The position numbers were made by a program, and so were the translations under genes. Source: Planctomycetaceae bacterium (GTDB taxonomy: Bacteria > Planctomycetota > Planctomycetia > Pirellulales > Thermoguttaceae). From it: a stretch of DNA of 5,900 nt. Shown piece after piece: positions 1 to 5,467 of this stretch (position 1 is its first letter; every line of letters begins with the position of its first letter). The notes beneath the pieces are model-generated. The model was not told where the DNA came from and made no database searches. It was given only the letters and a program-made list of their open reading frames with translations. The stretch is taken from contig JAITDV010000554.1 of the NCBI GenBank assembly GCA_031282385.1, positions 1 through 5,900 of the forward strand, given 5' to 3'.

Positions 1-92
1 CGAAAAACCGCCTTTAACTCCTCCGAGACCACCCCTAACCCCTCCGAAGGAGGGGTCAGGGGTGGTCTCCTACAGGTTAGCGAAAAGGTCTA
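1..92 (+). mobile_element. MITE-like element copy A, left end cut by window edge
   Basis: Shortest copy of the repeated element and the only one with no internal palindromic units. It begins inside the left arm (CGAAAAACCGCCTTTAACTC, shared with copies B and C) and ends with the right terminal repeat AGGTTAGCGAAAAGGTCTA at 74-92. Positions 25-45 and 49-69 form an inverted repeat matching at 20 of 21 positions around a GAA centre. Transcribed on either strand it would fold into a long hairpin. It ends 76 bp before the ATG of the membrane-protein gene, so it may lie in or next to that gene's promoter region. No coding potential. The element identity is inferred from comparison with copies B-E. 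Confidence 0.8.
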
Positions 93-168
93 GTATATAC
101 TGCTCACACGTTAATGCTCTCAATCATTGCTTGTAAATCTCCAACAAAAAATTAACAAGAAATCAAAA

Positions 169-936
169 ATGGAAATTGAAATGCCGCAAGCCAAAATTCC
201 CGATCAGGAAATACTCCAACAAAATATACCAGGTCAAGAACTCCCGCAACAAGAAATACCAAAACCCAAAAAAACAAAATACCAATCGAGTTTTATTTAT
301 CGTTTGATCAAGACGGTTTTTATTTTGGTTGTGGTTATTATTATTTTGCTTTATCTTATTTTTAAGTTTGGTCTTGGCGGCGGCGGAGGTTCTTTTTTAC
401 CTGGCGGCAAGGAAGTTGGATCGATTAATGGGGCAAACAACAATGTCAAAATTGCCGAAACTGAAACGAAAAAAGTTGAACCGGAAAAAGCAGAAATAGA
501 CAAACCTGAACAGACTATTGATGAATCCGGCAAAACAGAATTACAAGAAGATTTGGACGGCAAGAAAATAATTCCAGTGAAATTTGAGATGATTATTTCT
601 TTTGAATCTGATCCGATTAATCCGGACAATGTTAAGGAATTCGCGTGTAATATTGAGAGAATTGATACAAGCAAGAAAGGCGTGAATCAAAAGAATCAGA
701 AATCAATAGTGTGTGAGAACATGTTGGAATTTGAGTTTGCACTGGAGAAGGAGATTCGGGATTGGCGTTTGGCATTTGATTTAATTGATATTAATCTGTC
801 GAATTCTGCGGCAAGTGTTGTACCGGTTTTGAATATTCGGATGAATCCGTTTCCGGGTGAGGGTGTTTTCCGCAAAATCGAAGCTGCCGTACGCTCAATT
901 GATCCAAAAATCAGTATTATGCGATCAGAAAACTAA
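169..936 (+). CDS. Hypothetical single-pass membrane protein with large C-terminal extracytoplasmic domain
   Basis: I do not recognise this 255-residue protein. The N-terminal 30 residues hold an imperfect Pro/Gln repeat (IPDQEI, IPGQEL and QQEIPK type), followed by a basic stretch (KPKKTK). One strong hydrophobic segment spans residues 46-68, followed by a GLGGGGG linker and an acidic/lysine-rich spacer to about residue 135. A folded-looking domain (about 135-255) carries the only two cysteines (C160, C182), which could form a disulfide outside the cytoplasm. The basic residues before the membrane segment suggest the N-terminus is inside and the C-terminus outside. The final 35 residues (PVLNIRMNPFP...IDPKISIM) loosely recall the strand-helix-strand end of ExbD/TolR-like proteins, and the topology fits too, but no ExbB/TolQ partner is in view. 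I chose the ATG at 169; an in-frame TTG at 127 and an ATG at 181 are alternatives. None has a clear Shine-Dalgarno. Confidence 0.75.
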   Translation: MEIEMPQAKIPDQEILQQNIPGQELPQQEIPKPKKTKYQSSFIYRLIKTVFILVVVIIILLYLIFKFGLGGGGGSFLPGGKEVGSINGANNNVKIAETETKKVEPEKAEIDKPEQTIDESGKTELQEDLDGKKIIPVKFEMIISFESDPINPDNVKEFACNIERIDTSKKGVNQKNQKSIVCENMLEFEFALEKEIRDWRLAFDLIDINLSNSAASVVPVLNIRMNPFPGEGVFRKIEAAVRSIDPKISIMRSEN

Positions 937-954
937 ACCGGAATTTTTGTAACG

Positions 955-996
955 ATATACTGTTTGTACTATAAATTGCTTGATTCAAGAGCGTAA
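955..996 (+). repeat. R repeat, partial copy R1
   Basis: About 40 bp starting ATACTGTTTGTACTATAAAT and ending CAAGAGCGTAA. It matches the start of R2 (read on the minus strand) at roughly 37 of 42 positions and also matches R3. After 996 it diverges: instead of the conserved hairpin there is a small palindrome, CGTAATTTATTACG at 992-1005. It is therefore a truncated or rearranged copy. It lies just after the membrane-protein gene and faces R2 across the acyl-CoA dehydrogenase gene. The TA in GTACTATAAAT is the site that copy C used in R3; here it is unoccupied. Confidence 0.75.
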
Positions 997-1025
997 TTTA
1001 TTACGAGCTGTATTATTTGCCGGAC

Positions 1026-1065
1026 AAAAAATATCTGCCTCTGGTTTTTGGAACTTGAGGCAGAT
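1026..1065 (-). terminator. Rho-independent terminator of the acyl-CoA dehydrogenase gene
   Basis: A perfect 9-bp stem, ATCTGCCTC (1033-1041) with GAGGCAGAT (1057-1065), encloses a 15-nt loop. On the minus strand it is followed at once by ATTTTTT (1032-1026), the classic U-tract. It begins 34 bp after the acyl-CoA dehydrogenase stop codon. On the plus strand the following sequence, ATTTAAGTTTG, is a much poorer U-tract. It may therefore also stop transcription from the membrane-protein gene, but less efficiently. Confidence 0.85.
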
Positions 1066-1098
1066 TTAAGTTTGTTCTGTAGTTGGCGGCAAATATTC

Positions 1099-2829
1099 TC
1101 AACCGTCAATCAATAATTTGTATTGGTCTAATATTTGTGTGTTGCCGGATTTTACTTGGGCGCAATTCATTATTATTTTGGGTTCGTTTTGGGCAATAAA
1201 TAATTCGGCAACAGATTTTTTGCGATCATTTTTTTCTGCTTGCCCCAACAAATAATGTCCGATCAAAACCGCAACCGCTGCATCGACCAAGCATCTTGCA
1301 ACAAGCTCAAAATAATTACCGCCGTGTGATTTTGTGTAATCTATTGCGGATTGAATTTCTGTTCGGCTATTGATTAGGTTTATTTTGAGGTTATTGAGAT
1401 TTTGTTCTGTAAATTCTTTTTGTTCTAGTTGTGTTACATAGTCGGCGTAAACTCCGCTCATTATGCCGCGAATTGCAGCTACGATTTGCAACTGACTTGT
1501 ACCTTCGTAAATTGACGTAATTCTGGAGTCGCGTAAGTAACGTTCGGCGGCATAATCTTTCAAGTATCCGCTTCCTCCGAGAACTTGGACGGTATCATTG
1601 GCAATTTTGATTGCGTTTTCGGCGTTGTAATATTTGCTCATTGGGGTCAATAAAGCGTTGAGGCGTTTTAGGGTTTTGCTTTTTTGTTTGAGTTCTTTTT
1701 TTTCTGTTTCTGCAAGTTTATCGGCGTTACATTCAAGCAATCGGTTTGTATTATTTTCAATATCACAAACTCTTGCGGTTTCGTATGTCAATGCCCGCAT
1801 TGCCTCAATTGTTATGCTCATATTCGCGACCATTTCCGCAACCGGAGCAAGCCGTTCGATTGCGCCTCCGAACTGTTCGCGGCTATGCGCGTACTCTCGT
1901 GCAAGTCTATACGCCGATTCCGCAACTCCCAATGATTGTGCCGCAATTCCAAGACGTGCGCCGTTCATTAACGCCAACACATAAGTAATCAACCCGCGTT
2001 GGCGTTCGCCTATCAAACGGGCGGGCGCGTTCGTGAAAACCAACTCGCAAGTCGGACTGCCGTGAATGCCAAGTTTACGTTCAAGACAACGAACTTTAAC
2101 TGTGGGCGAGCGTTCTGCAATAAAAAGACTCAAACCGCGTCCGTCTTTGCTTCCGTGTTCGCTTCTTGCGAGGACGAGTAAAATTTCGCCGCAGCCGTTT
2201 GTAATAAATCTTTTCACGCCGTTTAGCAACCAATTTCCATTTTCATCTTGTTCTGCTTTGAGTTGGACGGCTTGCAAATCGCTGCCGGCGTCAGGTTCGG
2301 TCAAAACCATTGCACCGGTTACTTCACCGGCGGCGAACTTGGGCAACACTTCGTCTTTGATTTCATCTGAAGCGAATGCGTAAATTGTATCTGCAATACC
2401 TTGCAAGCCGAACATATTCATGAAAGAGCAATCGCCGCGTGCAACTATTTCGGTTGCCATCGTATAAATTAAAATCGGGCAATTTAAACCGCCATATTTA
2501 CGCGGGATTGTGAAACCCATCATGTCTGCACGGGCAAACCGATCAAGATTTTGCTGAACCAAAGGATGCAATGTAACAGTTCCATCAGAGTTATGTGTGT
2601 TGCCTTCAACGTCAATTTGTGCCGCGTTGGGAGCGAGCGTTTCCGCTGATATTTCGCCGGCAATTTCAAGAATACGACGATAGTTGTCAACCATGTCCTC
2701 AATATTATCCGGTAAATAATCAGCATTGCCGTTTGGAGTTTCGCGCTCTTGCAACTCTGCAAGTTCGTAAAGATTGAAATAATTGAAAAGAAATTGAATA
2801 TCTTTGTTATCCAGAAAAAAATTCGCCAT
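1099..2829 (-). CDS. Acyl-CoA dehydrogenase (long form with extra C-terminal domain)
   Basis: A 576-residue FAD enzyme that oxidises acyl-CoA thioesters to 2-enoyl-CoA and passes electrons to electron-transfer flavoprotein in the cytoplasm. A short N-terminal segment (MANFFLDNKD, about 1-35) precedes the helical N-terminal domain. The family signature TEPDAGSD is at 177-184 and RFITNG at 207-212. GARLGIAAQ is at 290-298, REQFGG at 317-322 and QVLGGSGY at 415-422. SIYEGTSQLQ holds the expected catalytic base, Glu442, at the position of Glu376 in medium-chain enzymes. A lysine-rich insert (about 360-403) and a helical C-terminal domain (about 460-576) mark the longer subfamily. Chain-length preference cannot be read from this. 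An in-frame ATG at 2871 adds 14 basic residues; I prefer 2829 because relatives begin near MANF. The leader is A/T-rich without a Shine-Dalgarno. No etf genes are adjacent. The gene is complete and no key residue is missing. Confidence 0.96.
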   Translation of the reverse strand: MANFFLDNKDIQFLFNYFNLYELAELQERETPNGNADYLPDNIEDMVDNYRRILEIAGEISAETLAPNAAQIDVEGNTHNSDGTVTLHPLVQQNLDRFARADMMGFTIPRKYGGLNCPILIYTMATEIVARGDCSFMNMFGLQGIADTIYAFASDEIKDEVLPKFAAGEVTGAMVLTEPDAGSDLQAVQLKAEQDENGNWLLNGVKRFITNGCGEILLVLARSEHGSKDGRGLSLFIAERSPTVKVRCLERKLGIHGSPTCELVFTNAPARLIGERQRGLITYVLALMNGARLGIAAQSLGVAESAYRLAREYAHSREQFGGAIERLAPVAEMVANMSITIEAMRALTYETARVCDIENNTNRLLECNADKLAETEKKELKQKSKTLKRLNALLTPMSKYYNAENAIKIANDTVQVLGGSGYLKDYAAERYLRDSRITSIYEGTSQLQIVAAIRGIMSGVYADYVTQLEQKEFTEQNLNNLKINLINSRTEIQSAIDYTKSHGGNYFELVARCLVDAAVAVLIGHYLLGQAEKNDRKKSVAELFIAQNEPKIIMNCAQVKSGNTQILDQYKLLIDG

Positions 2830-2885
2830 ATTTATTTTAATTTTAAGTTTAATTTTATTTATTATCTGCACATTCCAAAAAATTT

Positions 2886-2986
2886 AAACTGTTCTCACTT
2901 TAAATTTCATTTACCATCGTCTGCTTACCTATTGGAAAGCAGGTTTTTACGCTCTTGAGTCATGTAATTTATAGTACGAACAGTAT
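2886..2986 (-). repeat. R repeat, complete copy R2, in the leader of the acyl-CoA dehydrogenase gene
   Basis: Read on the minus strand it starts ATACTGTTCGTACTATAAAT and ends GAACAGTTT. The two ends are imperfect inverted repeats over about 25 bp, with roughly 20 positions matching, and the symmetry continues into AATTT on each side. At the centre, 2921-2942 forms a hairpin with CTGCTT/AAGCAG plus CC/GG around one mismatch and an AATA loop. R3 shares nearly the whole sequence. It lies 57 bp upstream of the acyl-CoA dehydrogenase ATG, so it is either part of the 5' leader or immediately upstream of the promoter. TATAAA (2973-2968) could act as a -10 box, but no good -35 is visible. Confidence 0.75.
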
Positions 2987-3053
2987 AAATTGAAATTTCT
3001 TCGTTTTTCATCTATTTTTTGGTGAAGTGCAATCATTATCAATATGTAAGTAT

Positions 3054-3242
3054 TCAGCCGAGCGTTTTTTCATCGGCAATTCTGTTACCCAAGCCCAACA
3101 AATCCGCGCGGAGCAACATAATTTTCCGAACGGTTCTAATATTCCGACCCTTACTTATCAAACTACCATTAGTAGCCAAAATTTCCTTCCGACGCACCTT
3201 TATGCCCTTATGTTTTGTTTGATATTGTCTCAATTTCACCAT
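3054..3242 (-). CDS. Doubtful small basic protein
   Basis: A possible 62-residue reading frame (MVKLRQYQTKHKG..., ending LGNRIADEKTLG). It is rich in Lys and Arg and uses codons that look natural for this AT-rich genome. It has no Shine-Dalgarno, no recognisable domain and no membrane segment. An extended start at 3266 would place the first residues inside mobile element copy B. A competing plus-strand frame covers the same bases. It may be a remnant of a degraded gene or chance. This is the only candidate gene between 2987 and 3250. Confidence 0.2.
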   Translation of the reverse strand: MVKLRQYQTKHKGIKVRRKEILATNGSLISKGRNIRTVRKIMLLRADLLGLGNRIADEKTLG

Positions 3243-3250
3243 CGGAATAC

Positions 3251-3465
3251 TATACCTTTTCTCCAACCTAAAAATACATCAACGCAACGAAAAATCTACG
3301 ACGAAAAACTGCCTTTAACTCCTCCGAGACCACCCCTAACCCTTCCGAAGGAGGGGAATAAGACGTCTCCGAGTTAGGCGCAGAATACGCCACCTTCGGA
3401 GGCGAATAATTCCCCTCCTTTGGAGGGGTCAGGGGTGGTTTTCTACAGGTTAGCGAAAAGGTCTA
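3251..3465 (+). mobile_element. MITE-like element copy B
   Basis: Complete copy of 215 bp. The left end TATACCTTTTCTCCAACCT (3251-3269) is a slightly diverged terminal repeat. It is followed by the left arm (AAAAATACATCAACGCAACG, then ACTGCCTTTAACTCCTCC). The right end AGGTTAGCGAAAAGGTCTA is at 3447-3465. The inner inverted repeat GAGACCACCCC / GGGGTGGT is present. Between its arms are three 24-bp units (3357-3380, 3381-3404, 3405-3428), most containing a CCTCC...GGAGG palindrome. Both outer ends carry TA, consistent with a TA target duplication. It lies between the two metabolic genes and could act as a transcription barrier downstream of the alcohol dehydrogenase. 3466-3569, between this element and that gene, shows no clear terminator or other feature. 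Confidence 0.85.
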
Positions 3466-3569
3466 ATATTGTGTTGTTTTTGGATTGCAGGAATCGTGCG
3501 GCTTAATAGTTACGATTTATTTATTAGGCAACTCAAAACACTAATTCCTTTGAAATATTACGTTATGTT

Positions 3570-4727
3570 TTATTTGCAGCGTCGCAGTATTGATTCGCAG
3601 AATTCGGCGGTGTATTGCGGCAAGCCCCATAGCGGTGCGTTTTCGCCGATATTTTTTGCAATTTGTACAAGACCGGATTCATCGACTCCGATGTCTGATA
3701 ATTTGGTTGGGCTTTTGATCAAACGGCACCAATCTCTGAAGTGTTCGATTGTATCTTCGACGGTTGTTGTGTCGAATATGGCTTTGCCGAACTGTAGCAA
3801 TTGTTTTTTATTATTCTCGTTTTGTTCGGCGTACCATGGCAGCCAGCCGGACAACGTAATTGACAAAGATGCACCGTGCGGAGTGTCGTAGAGTGCGCTC
3901 ATGCTGTGTCCGATTAAATGATTTGGCGCGTTCCAAGCTCCAACTCCTGAAGGTGCCAAGCCATTCCAAGCTAATGTTGCCGCCCACATGAAGCTAGCGC
4001 GGCAGGAACAATCGGTGGGGCATACTTGGATTTTGGGTGTGATTTCAACTAGGGTTTTGATGATTCCTTCGGCGTAGCGGTCTTGAATTGGGGTGTAGGT
4101 ATCTTCTTTTGTAAAGTAGCTTTCGAGTAAGTGCGTTATTGCGTCAACTGCGCCATAAGCGGTTTGTTCGGTGGAGACCGAGTACAACGTTGTTGGGTCG
4201 AGGATTGAGGTTAGAGGTTGTAGGCGGGGGGACATTATACCGATTTTTTGTTTTGTGTCTTCGTTTGTGATTACGGTTCCGCCGTTCATTTCGGTTCCGG
4301 TTGCGGACATTGTCAAGACGGTCAAGATTGGCAATGCTGTTTTTACGGTTGTGCCGCTTCCGTCGTAAAATTTCCAAACATCGTGATCCGCAACTACTCC
4401 TGCTGCGATTGCTTTGCCTTCATCGATTACGCTTCCGCCGCCTACTGCGACTATTGCTTCTACTTTTTCGCGGCGTGCGAGTTTTATACCTTCGCGAGTG
4501 TGGGACAACACAGGATTTGCCTTAACTCCGCCGTATTCTACGACTTCAACTTCAGCTTTGCGGAGTGATTTTATAGTTGTTTCGTAGATTCCGTTTTCTT
4601 TTATTGAATTTTTCCCGTAGAGGTACAATACTTTTTTTGCAACGGGGGCGGTTATTTCACCGATCTTTTCGATTGCGCCGTTTCCGAAAATGATTTTAGT
4701 TGGGTTATGGTAAATAAAGCCTTGCAT
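3570..4727 (-). CDS. Iron-type (group III) NAD(P)H-dependent alcohol/aldehyde dehydrogenase, YqhD/BdhA-like
   Basis: A 385-residue cytosolic oxidoreductase of the metal-dependent alcohol dehydrogenase family. The closest match I can recall is E. coli YqhD and clostridial butanol dehydrogenases, which reduce aldehydes to alcohols, usually with NADPH. The N-terminal Rossmann-like part has YGKNSIKENG (about 37-46), GGVKANP and the cofactor loop VGGGSVIDEGK (95-105). Metal ligands align as Asp195 and His199 (GAVDAITH), His270 (PNHLIGH) and His284 (TPHG). The second His of the HLIGH motif is also kept. IQDRYAEG and MWAATLAWNGL match YqhD well. Length is normal. The start at 4727 is fixed by AGGAG six bases upstream; an in-frame ATG at 4826 is rejected. 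An unusual CPTDCSC (236-242) replaces a cysteine-free loop in YqhD. Substrate and cofactor remain inferred. Confidence 0.95.
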   Translation of the reverse strand: MQGFIYHNPTKIIFGNGAIEKIGEITAPVAKKVLYLYGKNSIKENGIYETTIKSLRKAEVEVVEYGGVKANPVLSHTREGIKLARREKVEAIVAVGGGSVIDEGKAIAAGVVADHDVWKFYDGSGTTVKTALPILTVLTMSATGTEMNGGTVITNEDTKQKIGIMSPRLQPLTSILDPTTLYSVSTEQTAYGAVDAITHLLESYFTKEDTYTPIQDRYAEGIIKTLVEITPKIQVCPTDCSCRASFMWAATLAWNGLAPSGVGAWNAPNHLIGHSMSALYDTPHGASLSITLSGWLPWYAEQNENNKKQLLQFGKAIFDTTTVEDTIEHFRDWCRLIKSPTKLSDIGVDESGLVQIAKNIGENAPLWGLPQYTAEFCESILRRCK

Positions 4728-4732
4728 AAAAA

Positions 4733-4738
4733 TCTCCT
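4733..4738 (-). promoter_or_regulatory. Strong Shine-Dalgarno of the alcohol dehydrogenase gene
   Basis: Read on the minus strand, AGGAGA is followed by TTTTT and ATG at 4727. This decides the start codon against the longer in-frame ATG. It contrasts with the other two genes, which have no visible Shine-Dalgarno. Confidence 0.85.
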
Positions 4739-4778
4739 GATTTTGTTTGTTGTGGATACTCTTTAGGGTTTGGGGCTG

Positions 4779-4803
4779 TGCAAACTTTACTACGCGGTTT
4801 GCA
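4779..4803. promoter_or_regulatory. Perfect 7-bp inverted repeat upstream of the alcohol dehydrogenase gene, possible operator
   Basis: TGCAAAC (4779-4785) and GTTTGCA (4797-4803) are separated by 11 bp, giving an 18-bp centre-to-centre spacing between the arms. The site lies 51-76 bp before the start codon. The geometry suits a dimeric regulator binding adjacent helical turns, but no regulator gene is nearby and the same arms could arise by chance in AT-rich DNA. Confidence 0.35.
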
Positions 4804-4908
4804 ACAAGTAAACCGGCATACAGCACCGTGAATTAAAGAGTAAACAAGTTAAAGTTACGTTTATTTGGGACAAATTGTTTTGTTTTTTGAATTTTGGACA
4901 AGTCTGCC

Positions 4909-5246
4909 ATACTGTTCGTACTAGACCTTTTCGCTAACTTGTAGGAAACCACCCTTGACTCATCCGAGACCACCTCTGACCCCTCCAAAGGAGGCGTTTT
5001 ATTCGTCTCACTCGGAGGCATCTTCTTATTCGCCTCCTTCGGAGGCGTATTCTTATTCCCCTCCTTCGGAGGGGTTAGGGGTGGTTTCGGAGGAGTTAAA
5101 GGCGGTTTTTCGTTGTAGTTTTTTTGTTGCGTTGGTGTATTTTTAGGTTAGAAAAAGGTCTATAAATTGCGTGACTCAAAAGTGTAAAAGCCTGTTTTCG
5201 ATAGGGAAGCAGGCGGTGGTAAACGAATTTTAAAGTATAACAGTTT
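4909..5246 (+). repeat. R repeat, copy R3, interrupted by element copy C
   Basis: The left piece is ATACTGTTCGTAC (4909-4921) plus the target TA. The right piece is TAAATTGCGTGACTCAAAAG... (5163-5246), ending AACAGTTT. Joined, they match R2 over its full length of about 100 bp. The central hairpin (5190-5214) has ten pairs, GCCTGTTTTC with G-A-A-G-C-A-G-G-C on the other arm including two G-T pairs, and a loop of about five bases. Differences from R2 in this stem keep pairing. No gene follows on the plus strand in this window, so here it is not obviously a gene leader. Confidence 0.75.
4922..5162 (-). mobile_element. MITE-like element copy C, inserted in R3 with TA duplication
   Basis: Complete 241-bp copy, inverted relative to A and B. 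It starts TAGACCTTTTCGCTAACTTG (4922-4941, the right end inverted) and ends AGGTTAGAAAAAGGTCTA (5145-5162, the left end inverted). Internal units measure 24 bp (4980-5003), 27 bp (5004-5030) and 27 bp (5031-5057), followed by a central palindrome CCCCTCCTTCGGAGGGG at 5058-5074. Its right arm is a longer version, shared with D, with an extra GAGTCAAGGGTGGTTT-type segment. The flanks are R repeat sequence, and removing the element plus one TA restores an uninterrupted R repeat as seen in R1 and R2. Confidence 0.9.
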
Positions 5247-5467
5247 GAAATAGCCGAGCATCAAAAAGGGCAAAATCAACTTAAAACAATTTTATCGTAA
5301 CAAAAAATATTTTTTTTGCAACCGCTGCGTGTTTTTTTGAGTCCGAGCGCGGAGAAGCGGAGGGAGAGGGAACGAGTAGGGGGAAGAGATTGGAGGTTAG
5401 CAATCTGATAAGAGAGGTAAGGGATTAATATTGATATAGAGAACTTCTAAAAACTCATTTTGTCCAC
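5247..5467. other. Gene-free intergenic stretch with A/T palindrome and purine-rich tract
   Basis: No coding frame or RNA gene is recognisable. It holds an A/T palindrome, CAAAAAATATTTTTTTTG at 5301-5318, and a second T-run at 5332-5338. An unusually purine-rich plus strand follows at about 5351-5389, with G-runs of three, three and five (GAGGGAGAGGG, TAGGGGGAAG). The contrast in composition with both neighbours is visible, but its role is unknown. Confidence 0.5.

Noticed and set aside
93..125. Possible fourth R repeat after copy A (TATACTGCTCACAC)
   Set aside because: Only about 13 of 20 positions match the start of R2, and neither the hairpin nor the far end can be found.
1634..2777. Several antisense and alternative-frame open frames over the acyl-CoA dehydrogenase gene
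   Set aside because: They are shadows of a well-conserved enzyme gene, rich in Ser/Cys/Arg from reversed codons, and show no family match.
3019..3377. Two plus-strand frames reading into copy B (ending PPLTLPKEG)
   Set aside because: The C-terminal part is repeat-derived, there is no Shine-Dalgarno, and the two overlap each other and the minus-strand candidate.
3485..3515. Inverted repeat AATCGT / ACGATT as a terminator for the alcohol dehydrogenase
   Set aside because: Only a six-pair A/T-rich stem, with no T-tract in the correct (minus-strand) direction.
2829..4727. Operon of the alcohol dehydrogenase and acyl-CoA dehydrogenase genes
   Set aside because: Both point left, but 740 bp with a mobile element, an R repeat and hairpins separate them, so independent transcription is more likely.
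4833..5021. Minus-strand 62-residue frame before the alcohol dehydrogenase
   Set aside because: It begins inside copy C, spans the R3 boundary, and has no recognisable domain or ribosome site.
4955..5146. Plus-strand open frame with Ser/Pro-rich nine-residue repeats (SYSPPSEA type)
   Set aside because: It lies entirely within element copy C and exists because the 27-bp units are a multiple of three. It has no ribosome site, and similar frames occur in other copies.
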